Source of the DNA: an uncultured Collinsella sp.
GTDB lineage: Bacteria > Actinomycetota > Coriobacteriia > Coriobacteriales > Coriobacteriaceae
DNA: 5,602 nt
Reading direction: 5' to 3'
Assembly (NCBI GenBank): GCA_934646865.1
Contig: CAKUEU010000088.1
Span: 1 to 5,602 of the forward strand
In this document: piece by piece, positions 1 to 5,602 of the stretch
Layout: the number at the start of each line of letters is the position of its first letter
How positions within the stretch are numbered: the stretch's first letter is position 1
Program-made: the position numbers and the translations under genes
Notes under the pieces: model-generated
What the model saw: the letters and a program-made list of their open reading frames with translations, nothing else
Databases searched by the model: none
What the model was told of the DNA's origin: nothing

Positions 1-177
<177 letters not shown>

Positions 178-237
178 CGACTGGTCGCCAGCAGCTCGCG
201 GGGTTGCCCGCTCACACAACTTGTCCCCATTTCTCAG

Positions 238-285
238 CCGGGGGCGGCACGTCACACGGCGCGCTGCCCCCGGTCTTTTGTTTTT
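238..285 (+). terminator. Rho-independent terminator of the upstream lacG paralogue
   Basis: An 11-bp GC-rich stem (238-248 with 263-273, one G-T wobble) encloses a 14-nt loop and is followed directly by the T-rich tract TCTTTTGTTTTT (274-285). It starts 60 nt after the stop codon at 177. The minus strand has no T-tract beyond the stem, so it should act only on plus-strand transcripts. Confidence 0.9.
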
Positions 286-301
286 GGGCTGGTCGTGAGC
301 C

Positions 302-366
302 GTTTGTCTCGATCTGTAACATCTAGCCGAGTCTTTGGGTCCTAACTGTTACAGATCGAGATAAAC
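302..366. repeat. Palindromic element A, extended 20-bp stem
   Basis: This is the best-paired copy. Positions 302-321 pair with 347-366 over 20 bp with a single G-T wobble (306/362), around the 25-nt core 322-346. The core is of the TCTAGCCGAG...GGTCCTAAC subtype. Confidence 0.9.
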
Positions 367-384
367 AGGGTGGGCCGGACCGAA

Positions 385-445
385 TTGTCTAAATCTGTAA
401 CACTAAAACCGGTTTTGGGCGTCTAGTTGTTACAGATCGAGACAA
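385..445. repeat. Palindromic element B, second core subtype
   Basis: Positions 385-402 pair with 428-445 at 16 of 18 positions; the two mismatches (391/439, 392/438) are at the variable CG step of the arm. The core 403-427 belongs to the ACCGGTTTT...GTCTAGT subtype and contains the 12-nt perfect palindrome AAAACCGGTTTT (405-416). Confidence 0.85.
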
Positions 446-467
446 ACGCTCAAGCTATTCTCCTCAA

Positions 468-522
468 TCTAAATCTGTAACATCTAGCTGAGTTTTCCGC
501 CCCTACCCGTTACAGATCGAGA
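468..522. repeat. Palindromic element C, diverged copy
   Basis: The left arm 468-482 (TCTAAATCTGTAACA) is identical to that of B. The right arm 508-522 begins CGTTACA instead of TGTTACA. The core 483-507 starts TCTAGCTGAGTTTTCCG and ends CCTACC, a diverged form of the A/D/E subtype. Confidence 0.85.
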
Positions 523-542
523 CATACCGCACGAGTCAGCCC

Positions 543-608
543 GTTCAATCTCGATCTGTAACACGTATCCGAGTATTTCGGTCCTAACTGTTACAGATTA
601 AGATGAAC
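543..608. repeat. Palindromic element D, abutting the regulator's 3' end
   Basis: The arms are 549-563 and 589-603, with the right arm changed to TGTTACAGATTAAGA. The outer flanks GTTC (543-546) and GAAC (605-608) extend the pairing past a one-base bulge. Within the core, CCGA (569-572) can pair with TCGG (578-581) as a small inner hairpin. The element ends 13-18 nt from the regulator's stop codon, where no ordinary T-tract terminator is visible, so it may form the 3' structure of that transcript (inference). Confidence 0.85.
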
Positions 609-621
609 GAGCCGAGCACGT

Positions 622-1632
622 CTACGCCCGCAGGTCCTTTACGCTGGAACGCTCGACCAACACGCCCGAGACGAGCGTACGGCTTCTGGAGCTCGGGGCT
701 TCCAGGCCTGCGACGACCTCGTTAAGCGCACGGATGCCCAACTCACGGTGGCGGAACTTCACCGACGTCAAAATCGAGTTGGGAATCGTCTTGTAGAGCT
801 CATCGTCGAAGCCGATCACGGACACATCATCGGGCACACTGAGCCCTTTGTCACGTAGAGCCGTCATCACGCCGTTTGCCATGCAGTCGTTAGCAGCGAG
901 GACCGCCGTGCAATCGGGCTTATCGGCAAGCACAAGGCCCGCGGCATAGCCACTATCCGCATTCCAATCACCCCGCAGCGGCTCAGGCGGCTCGATGCCA
1001 CGCGCCTCGAGTGCCGCACGCCAACCTTTCATACGGCACTGGCTCGACAGCGACTCTTTCTTACCCGAAACGAAGTACACGTTCTTGTGACCATGATCCA
1101 AGAAGTACTCGCACGCCATGCGCGCGCCGCCCTCTTGGTCGTCACTAACGGTAGAGCAGGTAGGATGCTCCATCGACGTGATAATCACCGTCTTAAGGTC
1201 CTTCGGCGCCTCAAAGGTATCAAAGTCATCGACCATCTGACGCAAGTTGAAGATCATGCCATCGACGGGCAGCTGCGACATCCTGCGCGCTGCATCGGCG
1301 AGGGTCATCTTCTCCCCCGCTCGTTTCTTGATCATCGTGAGAGCAAAGCCTCGCTCTTCGGCGGCATCGGCGATACCGTCGATCATGTCCACGGCGCCGC
1401 CCGACAAGTGGAACAGCACCACGCCGATGCACCCGTAACGGCCCAACTTGAGTGAGCGCGCGGCAAAGTTAGTTCGAAATCCGAGCGCCTCCATGGCCGC
1501 ATGGACCTTCTCGCGCGTCGACTCGCGCACGCTATCGGGCTCATTGATTACACGAGATACCGTCTTGAGAGACACGCCGGCGGCAACCGCCACATCGTTC
1601 ATTGAGACGTTTTTCTTGTCCATCGTTGTCAC
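622..1632 (-). CDS. LacI/GalR-family transcriptional regulator, probably of the lacEG operon
   Basis: The product is 336 residues from the chosen start, normal for the family. Residues ~10-30 (SMNDVAVAAGVSLKTVSRVI) are the LacI helix-turn-helix. NFAARSLK (~55-62) is the hinge helix that enters the minor groove. The rest is the periplasmic-binding-protein-like effector domain, with the typical AANDCMANG (~247-255) and VSVIGFDDELY (~270-280) segments. I chose GTG 1630-1632 because GGAG (1638-1641) lies 5 nt upstream of it. ATG 1621-1623 lies too far from that site, and the longer in-frame ATG at 1681-1683 adds 17 residues unlike the family. The gene is divergent from lacE, with a large palindromic operator between them, so local and possibly autogenous regulation is likely. 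Many Gram-positive lac operons use a DeoR-type LacR instead. The effector cannot be told from the sequence; galactose 6-phosphate or a phosphorylated lactose is only a guess. Confidence 0.93.
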   Translation of the reverse strand: MTTMDKKNVSMNDVAVAAGVSLKTVSRVINEPDSVRESTREKVHAAMEALGFRTNFAARSLKLGRYGCIGVVLFHLSGGAVDMIDGIADAAEERGFALTMIKKRAGEKMTLADAARRMSQLPVDGMIFNLRQMVDDFDTFEAPKDLKTVIITSMEHPTCSTVSDDQEGGARMACEYFLDHGHKNVYFVSGKKESLSSQCRMKGWRAALEARGIEPPEPLRGDWNADSGYAAGLVLADKPDCTAVLAANDCMANGVMTALRDKGLSVPDDVSVIGFDDELYKTIPNSILTSVKFRHRELGIRALNEVVAGLEAPSSRSRTLVSGVLVERSSVKDLRA

Positions 1633-1634
1633 TG

Positions 1635-1641
1635 CTTCTCC
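1635..1641 (-). promoter_or_regulatory. Ribosome binding site that decides the regulator's GTG start
   Basis: On the minus strand GGAGAAG reads from 1641 to 1635, leaving 5 nt between GGAG-AAGCA and GTG at 1632. The ATG nine bases further on would be 14 nt from GGAG, so GTG is the better start. Confidence 0.75.
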
Positions 1642-1714
1642 ACTCGGGTCTCTATCGCTTGTTTTTTGCGTTCTAGCATACACTACCTGCCTGACTGATA
1701 AATCAACCGTTTAC

Positions 1715-1744
1715 CGGACAAAATCGACCACTCACCCGTATATC
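1715..1744 (+). promoter_or_regulatory. Weak candidate sigma-70-type promoter for lacE
   Basis: CGGACA (1715-1720) and TATATC (1739-1744), 18 nt apart, each match four of six consensus positions. Transcription would start near 1751, placing the operator just downstream as a roadblock. An alternative -35, TTGTCA at 1796-1801 inside the operator, has no good -10 at the right distance. The choice is uncertain, and I found no convincing promoter for the regulator. Confidence 0.25.
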
Positions 1745-1770
1745 CTTGTTGCTCTTCCAAAAATGTCTTA

Positions 1771-1795
1771 CGTTGTCATTAACGAAATGACAACG
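1771..1795. promoter_or_regulatory. Second, overlapping operator-like inverted repeat
   Basis: CGTTGTCATT (1771-1780) and AATGACAACG (1786-1795) form perfect 10-bp inverted arms around 5 nt. The right arm is shared with the 24-bp palindrome at 1783-1806, so the region carries three half-sites in a row (GTTGTCAT, ATGACAAC, GTTGTCAT). The spacing could allow alternative or cooperative binding by the regulator (inference). Confidence 0.7.
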
Positions 1796-1806
1796 TTGTC
1801 ATTTCG
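1783..1806. promoter_or_regulatory. Perfect 24-bp palindromic operator of LacI type
   Basis: CGAAATGACAAC is followed directly by its exact reverse complement GTTGTCATTTCG, centred on a CpG between 1794 and 1795. An even palindrome with a central CG is the usual shape of LacI/GalR-family operators, where the paired hinge helices bind at the centre. It lies between the divergent regulator and lacE, ~100 bp before the lacE start. This is the most likely binding site for the regulator encoded at 622-1632. Confidence 0.85.
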
Positions 1807-1907
1807 CAATGCCTCCCTTACGCAGGAAGGCTTCCGGGCAGTCCTGACCATCCATCGACGACCAGTTCCATCCACATGCATCGCGCATCAAGTAGCAAAG
1901 GAGCTTT

Positions 1908-3665
1908 ATGGACGCCATCGTAAAGATGCTCGAAAAGCATCAACCGTTCTTTGAGAAGATCTCGAGGAACATCTACCTCCAAGCCATTAAGGACGGATTC
2001 CTTGGGTGCATGCCCATCGTCCTGACCTCTTCGATTTTCCTGCTCATCGCCACGCTTCCCGGCGTGGTCGGCATCACGCTGCCCCAGCCGCTCATCGACT
2101 GGTGCAACAAGCTGTACAACTTCACCATGGGTGTCATGGGCATCATGGTCGCCGGCACCACTGCAAAGAACTTCACGGCTTCCATGAACCGCCGCATGCC
2201 CGCCGGTAAGGTGCTCAACGACGGCTCCACCATGGTGGCCGCCCAGTGCAGCATGCTGCTGCTCGCCGTTACGCAGTTCACCACCAAGCTCGACGGCTCC
2301 GAGCTTTCGGTCTTCGACTGCACCAGCATGGGTACGCGCGGTCTGTTCTCGGCCTATATCGCCGCGTTCATTACCGTGTGGGTCTATAAGTTCTGCGTCT
2401 CGCGCGATCTGACCATTAAGCTGCCCAAGGAGGTTCCGGGCGCCATCGCTCAGAACTTCCGCGACATTATCCCCTTTGGCGGCGCCGTCATCATCTGCGG
2501 CATCATCGATGTCGTCGTGCGCAACCTCATGGGCGTTCCGTTCTCCGAGCTGCTTATCAAACTGCTCTCCCCGCTCTTTACCGCGGCAGAAACCTATCCT
2601 GGCCTTATCCTTATTCAGGCAGCCACCGCGTTCTTCTGGTTCATTGGCGTCCACGGCCCCTCGATCGTCCAGCCGGGCATCGACCCCATCCGTCTTGCCA
2701 ACCAGGCCGAGAACCTGCAGGTTCTGCTGGCCGGTGGCCACCCTGCCCACTCCCTCACCTTTAACATGTCGCTCGTGGGTGAGTTCGGCGGCACCGGCGC
2801 CACGTTCATCGTGCCGCTTCTGCTGATTCTCTTTATGAAGTCCAAGCAGCTCAAGGCCGTCGGTAAGGCCTCGATTGTTCCTGTTGCCTTTGCTGTCAAC
2901 GAGCCGCTGCTCTTTGGCGCGCCGATGATCCTTAACCCCTACATGCTCATTCCCTTTGTTGCCGCCGGCTGCGTCAACGTGAGTGTTGCCAAGTTCTTTA
3001 TTGATAACGTGGGTATGAACGGCTTCTCCTTCGTGGTGCCTTGGGCCACCCCCGCCCCCATCGGTATCTTCATCACCACGAACTTCCAGCTTATTGCCCT
3101 GGTATTTGTCGCGATCATCATCTTGCTGGACGCCATCATCTACCTGCCGTTCTTGAAGGCATACGATAAGCTGCTCTGCGACCAGGAGGCCGAGCGCGCC
3201 GCCGAGCTGGGTCTGGAGTCCGATGGTGCTGCCACCATCGCTGCCAGCACCCCTGCACCCGCCATCGAGCCGACCGCCGCTGCCGTCGACAGCGAGCCTG
3301 TCGCCGATCAGCCCGAGCCTGCCGCCGACGCATCCGCTAAGAAGGACGTCGATGGCCTGAAGGTCCTCGTCCTGTGCGCCGGCGCCGGCACCTCCGCCAT
3401 GCTTGCCAATGCCATCAAGGAAGGCGCCGCACAGACCGGAGAGAACATCGCCTCCTCCGCTGGTGCCTATGGCCAGCACACCGCCATCATGGATCAGTAC
3501 GACGTTATCGTGCTTGCCCCGCAGGTTCGTAGCTACTACAACGACATGAAGGCCGACACCGATCGTCTGGGCATTAAGCTGCTCGCTCCCCGCGGTAAGG
3601 AATATATCGACCTTACTCGCGACCCCGCTGGCGCCATCAAGTGGCTCCGCGAGAACCTCGACTAG
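1908..3665 (+). CDS. lacE: Lactose-type PTS permease, EIICB component
   Basis: This 585-residue membrane protein would transport a lactose-type sugar and phosphorylate it during entry. The N-terminal EIIC domain (~1-420) opens with FFEKISRNIYLQAIKDGF, as in LacE proteins. It has many hydrophobic segments, the conserved FFWFIGVHGPSIVQP (H249) and the NEPLLFGAP motif (E332), both of which line the sugar site in this superfamily. An Ala/Pro/Glu-rich linker (~425-480) leads to the EIIB domain, whose VLVLCAGAGTS carries the phosphoryl-accepting Cys490. The length and the C-B fusion fit LacE (usually ~570 residues) and not stand-alone cellobiose EIIC. AAAGGAG (1897-1903) lies 4 nt before the ATG. 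lacG follows after 75 nt and is probably co-transcribed. No EIIA (LacF) gene is in the window. Lactose is the likeliest substrate; other beta-galactosides are possible. Confidence 0.93.
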   Translation: MDAIVKMLEKHQPFFEKISRNIYLQAIKDGFLGCMPIVLTSSIFLLIATLPGVVGITLPQPLIDWCNKLYNFTMGVMGIMVAGTTAKNFTASMNRRMPAGKVLNDGSTMVAAQCSMLLLAVTQFTTKLDGSELSVFDCTSMGTRGLFSAYIAAFITVWVYKFCVSRDLTIKLPKEVPGAIAQNFRDIIPFGGAVIICGIIDVVVRNLMGVPFSELLIKLLSPLFTAAETYPGLILIQAATAFFWFIGVHGPSIVQPGIDPIRLANQAENLQVLLAGGHPAHSLTFNMSLVGEFGGTGATFIVPLLLILFMKSKQLKAVGKASIVPVAFAVNEPLLFGAPMILNPYMLIPFVAAGCVNVSVAKFFIDNVGMNGFSFVVPWATPAPIGIFITTNFQLIALVFVAIIILLDAIIYLPFLKAYDKLLCDQEAERAAELGLESDGAATIAASTPAPAIEPTAAAVDSEPVADQPEPAADASAKKDVDGLKVLVLCAGAGTSAMLANAIKEGAAQTGENIASSAGAYGQHTAIMDQYDVIVLAPQVRSYYNDMKADTDRLGIKLLAPRGKEYIDLTRDPAGAIKWLRENLD

Positions 3666-3679
3666 TTCCTCCCTCTGTT

Positions 3680-3706
3680 GGTGCCCGGATCCCCAGTTCG
3701 GGCACC
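3680..3706 (+). promoter_or_regulatory. Intercistronic hairpin between lacE and lacG
   Basis: GGTGCCCG (3680-3687) pairs perfectly with CGGGCACC (3699-3706) around an 11-nt loop, 15 nt after the lacE stop. What follows (TCTCCCTATTCGT) is pyrimidine-rich but lacks a T-run, so it is a poor terminator. It more likely protects the lacE 3' end, or partly attenuates transcription into lacG. Confidence 0.55.
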
Positions 3707-3740
3707 TCTCCCTATTCGTATCCCACAGAAAGGATGACTC

Positions 3741-5162
3741 ATGACCAACCCCATGCAGTTCCCCGACGGCTTTGTGTTTGGCGGCGCCACCGCCGCTTAC
3801 CAGGTTGAGGGCGAGACCCGCACGCACGGCAAGGGCAAAGTGCCCTGGGACGATTTCCTGGCTGCTCAGGGTCGCTTCTCCCCCGACCCCGCAAGCGATT
3901 TCTACAACAAATATCCGGTCGATATCGACCTGTGCCAGCGCTTCGGCATCAACGGCATCCGTGTCTCCATAGCTTGGAGCCGTATCTTCCCCAGTGGCAC
4001 CGGCGAGATTAACCCCGAGGGCGTCGCTTTCTATCACGAGCTCTTTGCCACCTGCAACAAAGCTGGCGTTATCCCCTATGTCACGCTCGATCACTTCGAT
4101 ACGCCCGAGGCCTTCTACCAGGACGGCGGCGAGGGATTCCTGACGCGCACGACCATCGACGCCTTCGTCGATTACGCCAAGTTCTGCTTTGCCGAGTTCA
4201 CCGAGGTCAAGCACTGGTTTACCTTTAACGAGATTCCCGCGACCGCCGAGGGCAGTTTTATCGTCGGCAACTGGCCGCACGGCGAGAAGTATCGCCTGGA
4301 CAAGGCCTTCCAGCTCATGCACAACATGATGGTAGCCCACGCCAAGGCCGTCGTCGCCTTCCATGAGGGCGGCTTTGAGGGCGAGATCGGCATTGTCCAG
4401 AACCTGGAGCCCAAGTATCCCCTCGACCCCAACAGCGCTGCCGACTGCGAGGCAGCCCGCATGGCCGACGTCATCAACAACCGCTGGGTGCTCGACGCCA
4501 CCTTCCGCGGCCATTACGCAGCCGATACCATGGAAGCCGCAACCAAGTTGGCACATATCGCCGGCGGCGAGCTCGACGTCCGCGACGAGGACATCGCCGC
4601 GCTGACCGCCGCGCTCCCCTACAACGATTGCCTGGGCGTCAATACCTACAAGTGTCAGTTCCTGCGTGCCGCCGAGGGCGAAAACGACATCAACCACAAT
4701 GGCACTGGCGACAAGGGCTCCTCGCGCTGGTTCCTCAAGGGCGTTGGTGAGTCATGCGTGCGCGAAGGCGTACCCACCACCGATTGGGACTGGATTATCT
4801 ATCCCGAGGGCCTGTACGATCTGCTGCTCCGCATTAAGAACGATTACCCCAACTACAAGAAGATTTACATCACCGAGAACGGCATGGGCTATAAGGACGA
4901 CTTTGAGGACGGCTTTATCGACGACGCCCCTCGCATCGATTACATGCGCCAGCATCTCGCGTGGATCCTCAAGGCGATTGACGGCGGCGTGAACGTCGAC
5001 GGCTACTTTGTGTGGTCGCTGCAGGACCAGTTCTCCTGGACCAACGGCTACAACAAGCGCTATGGCCTGTTCTACATCGACTTCGAGACCCAGAAGCGCT
5101 ATCCCAAGGCGAGCGCGTACTGGTACAAGAACGTCGCGGAGACCGGCCTGCTCATGGCCTAA
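3741..5162 (+). CDS. lacG: 6-phospho-beta-galactosidase (glycoside hydrolase family 1)
   Basis: This 473-residue cytoplasmic enzyme (lactococcal LacG has 468) would hydrolyse lactose 6-phosphate to galactose 6-phosphate and glucose. The GH1 order is complete: FGGATAAYQVEG (~13-24), TLDHFDTPEAF (~115-125), the acid/base motif TFNEI with E164, and the nucleophile motif YITENG with E379. The C-terminal block [12 protein letters not shown] supplies S432, W433, K439 and Y441. In LacG the Ser, Lys and Tyr bind the substrate phosphate, and the Trp distinguishes it from 6-phospho-beta-glucosidases, which usually have Ala there. TDWDWIIYPEGLYD and KNDYPNYKKIYITENG also match LacG closely. AGAAAGGA (3727-3734) lies 6 nt before the ATG. 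It follows lacE as the second gene of the operon and is a paralogue of the fragment at 1-177. Galactose 6-phosphate would need the tagatose-6-phosphate pathway, not seen here. Confidence 0.95.
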   Translation: MTNPMQFPDGFVFGGATAAYQVEGETRTHGKGKVPWDDFLAAQGRFSPDPASDFYNKYPVDIDLCQRFGINGIRVSIAWSRIFPSGTGEINPEGVAFYHELFATCNKAGVIPYVTLDHFDTPEAFYQDGGEGFLTRTTIDAFVDYAKFCFAEFTEVKHWFTFNEIPATAEGSFIVGNWPHGEKYRLDKAFQLMHNMMVAHAKAVVAFHEGGFEGEIGIVQNLEPKYPLDPNSAADCEAARMADVINNRWVLDATFRGHYAADTMEAATKLAHIAGGELDVRDEDIAALTAALPYNDCLGVNTYKCQFLRAAEGENDINHNGTGDKGSSRWFLKGVGESCVREGVPTTDWDWIIYPEGLYDLLLRIKNDYPNYKKIYITENGMGYKDDFEDGFIDDAPRIDYMRQHLAWILKAIDGGVNVDGYFVWSLQDQFSWTNGYNKRYGLFYIDFETQKRYPKASAYWYKNVAETGLLMA

Positions 5163-5184
5163 CTTCAGCCGCGTATCCCCTGTC

Positions 5185-5225
5185 GGCCGCATACGAATCC
5201 CCACGGGTTCGCATGCGGCCTTTTT
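5185..5225 (+). terminator. Rho-independent terminator of the lacEG operon
   Basis: A 16-bp stem (5185-5200 with 5205-5220; one A-C mismatch and one T-G wobble) closes a 4-nt CCAC loop and runs straight into TTTTT (5221-5225). It begins 22 nt after the lacG stop. Confidence 0.93.
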
Positions 5226-5243
5226 GTCCGGCCGCACCATGCG

Positions 5244-5306
5244 TTTATCTCGATCTGTAACATCTAGCCGAGTTTTTCGGTCCTACATGTTACAGATCAA
5301 GACAAA
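5244..5306. repeat. Palindromic element E, first subtype
   Basis: The arms are 5248-5262 and 5288-5302, extended by flanks so that 5244-5262 pairs with 5288-5306 with two mismatches. The 25-nt core begins TCTAGCCGAGTTTTTCGG; CCGA (5268-5271) and TCGG (5277-5280) can form an inner hairpin. It belongs to the A/D subtype and lies 18 nt past the lacEG terminator T-run. Confidence 0.88.
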
Positions 5307-5328
5307 GGTCACAGCCCGAGCCGGAACA

Positions 5329-5383
5329 TCTCAATCCATAACATCTAGACCGGTTTTTGCCGTCCAGTTGTTACAGATTGAGA
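5329..5383. repeat. Palindromic element F, second subtype
   Basis: The arms are 5329-5343 (TCTCAATCCATAACA) and 5369-5383 (TGTTACAGATTGAGA), pairing at 13 of 15 positions. The CA/TG pair at 5332-5333/5379-5380 replaces the CG/CG of element A, so both sides changed and pairing is kept. The core resembles that of B (ACCGGTTTTTG...CGTCCAGT). It starts 81 bp after E, the same period as in the upstream array. Confidence 0.85.
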
Positions 5384-5436
5384 CAGTTAGATGGCGGAAT
5401 CCACTCTTTCCAAGCAGTTATGGAACGCAGGCTCGA

Positions 5437-5515
5437 GTTTTCGGTGTCACGAACATACTTTCGGTATCATTTTATGTTGGTATGATACCGAAAGTATGTT
5501 CGAGCATGCGAAAAC
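5437..5515. repeat. Long inverted repeat with a perfect 21-bp stem
   Basis: Positions 5450-5470 are the exact reverse complement of 5482-5502, around the 11-nt loop TTTATGTTGGT. On the same axis, outside a short unpaired zone, GTTTTCG (5437-5443) pairs with CGAAAAC (5509-5515). Each inner arm contains a smaller ATAC...GTAT inverted repeat. AT-richness and perfect symmetry fit an operator or a small MITE-like element; no flanking target duplication was seen. It is unrelated to the 55-nt family. Confidence 0.85.
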
Positions 5516-5544
5516 CCCGTGCGTTGACTCAACCAATCCACGGG
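5511..5544 (-). terminator. Possible terminator for a minus-strand gene beyond the right edge
   Basis: On the minus strand CCCGTG (5544-5539) pairs with CACGGG (5521-5516), followed by GTTTT (5515-5511). The 17-nt loop contains the small palindrome GTTGACTCAAC. The short stem and T-run make this weak. Minus-strand reading frames from the right edge close at 5558-5560 or 5584-5586, so a gene ending here is possible but not shown. Confidence 0.3.
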
Positions 5545-5602
5545 CCTACAAACTCCGTCAATCTTCCGAGCGCGCCTGAATCCCTATTTGCGCGTCATTT
5601 CG

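Larger units (their letters stand above)
302..608. repeat. Array of four 55-nt palindromic elements (A-D), BIME-like
   Basis: Four copies of one element lie head to tail: A 307-361, B 388-442, C 468-522, D 549-603. Each is a 15-nt left arm (type TCTCGATCTGTAACA), a 25-nt core and a 15-nt right arm (type TGTTACAGATCGAGA). Linkers between copies are 26, 25 and 26 nt. Arm starts (307, 347, 388, 428, 468, 508, 549, 589) therefore fall every 40-41 bp in alternating orientation. The array fills the space between the upstream terminator and the 3' end of the minus-strand regulator, so it lies between convergent genes. The alternation of inverted units resembles the REP/BIME elements of enterobacteria, but the sequence is not one I can name. 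Its function is unknown. Confidence 0.9.
5384..5602. other. Intergenic tail with no supported gene
   Basis: Apart from the long inverted repeat and the weak minus-strand hairpin, I see nothing coding. A 62-codon plus-strand frame (5391-5579) runs through the inverted repeat, lacks a ribosome binding site and resembles no family I know. Confidence 0.6.

Noticed and set aside
302..608. CRISPR array
   Set aside because: The spacing is regular, but the short repeats alternate in orientation, every second spacer is a conserved core shared between copies, and no cas genes are visible.
1681..1683. ATG as the regulator start (353 residues)
   Set aside because: The additional 17 residues precede the usual LacI N-terminus and lack a ribosome binding site, whereas GTG at 1632 has GGAG 5 nt upstream.
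1701..1716. Catabolite-repression (cre-like) site, AACCGTTTACC
   Set aside because: Around its central CG only about three of seven positions are symmetric, well below what a LacI-family site needs.
1818..4697. A 959-codon open frame on the minus strand across lacE and most of lacG
   Set aside because: Its codons are in exact register with the sense codons, so a stop appears only where the sense genes use TTA, CTA or TCA. These are rare here; the frame is finally broken by the TCA serine codon of lacG at 4752-4754. The predicted protein is low-complexity and resembles nothing known, while both sense proteins match well-known families from end to end.
5391..5579. 62-codon plus-strand reading frame
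   Set aside because: It has no ribosome binding site, reads straight through the long inverted repeat and resembles no family I recognise.

Overview
The window looks like accessory carbohydrate-uptake DNA from a high-GC, gut-type Gram-positive bacterium. My best guess is an actinobacterium of the Coriobacteriia, Collinsella-like. I infer this from GC-rich codon use, the lactose PTS gene types and the style of the intergenic repeats; no search was run.

Layout from left to right. Positions 1-177 hold the 3' end of a 6-phospho-beta-galactosidase gene, closed by a strong rho-independent terminator (238-285). Positions 302-608 hold a regular array of four 55-nt palindromic elements. A LacI/GalR-type regulator follows on the minus strand (622-1632, GTG start). 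A divergent control region (1633-1907) contains a perfect 24-bp palindromic operator with an overlapping third half-site. On the plus strand come a lactose-type PTS EIICB permease, lacE (1908-3665), a short gap with a hairpin, and a complete 6-phospho-beta-galactosidase, lacG (3741-5162), closed by a second strong terminator (5185-5225). Two more copies of the 55-nt element follow (5248-5383). The last ~220 bases carry no convincing gene, but do carry a long hairpin with a perfect 21-bp stem.

How the genes work together. LacE would import a lactose-type beta-galactoside and phosphorylate it at C6 of the galactose. LacG would hydrolyse the phosphorylated sugar to galactose 6-phosphate plus glucose or another aglycone. 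The divergent LacI-type protein is the obvious local regulator, presumably repressing from the operator between the genes. The EIIA partner (LacF) and the tagatose-6-phosphate genes (lacABCD) are not in the window and must lie elsewhere if the pathway is complete.

The most unusual signal is the repeat family: six copies of a 55-nt palindrome, each two 15-nt inverted arms around a 25-nt core. They are arranged so that alternately oriented arms fall every 40-41 bp. They occur only outside genes, just past the terminators of the two lacG paralogues. The core sequences fall into two subtypes that appear in the same order at both sites, which suggests the lacG 3' end and its repeat tail were duplicated together.
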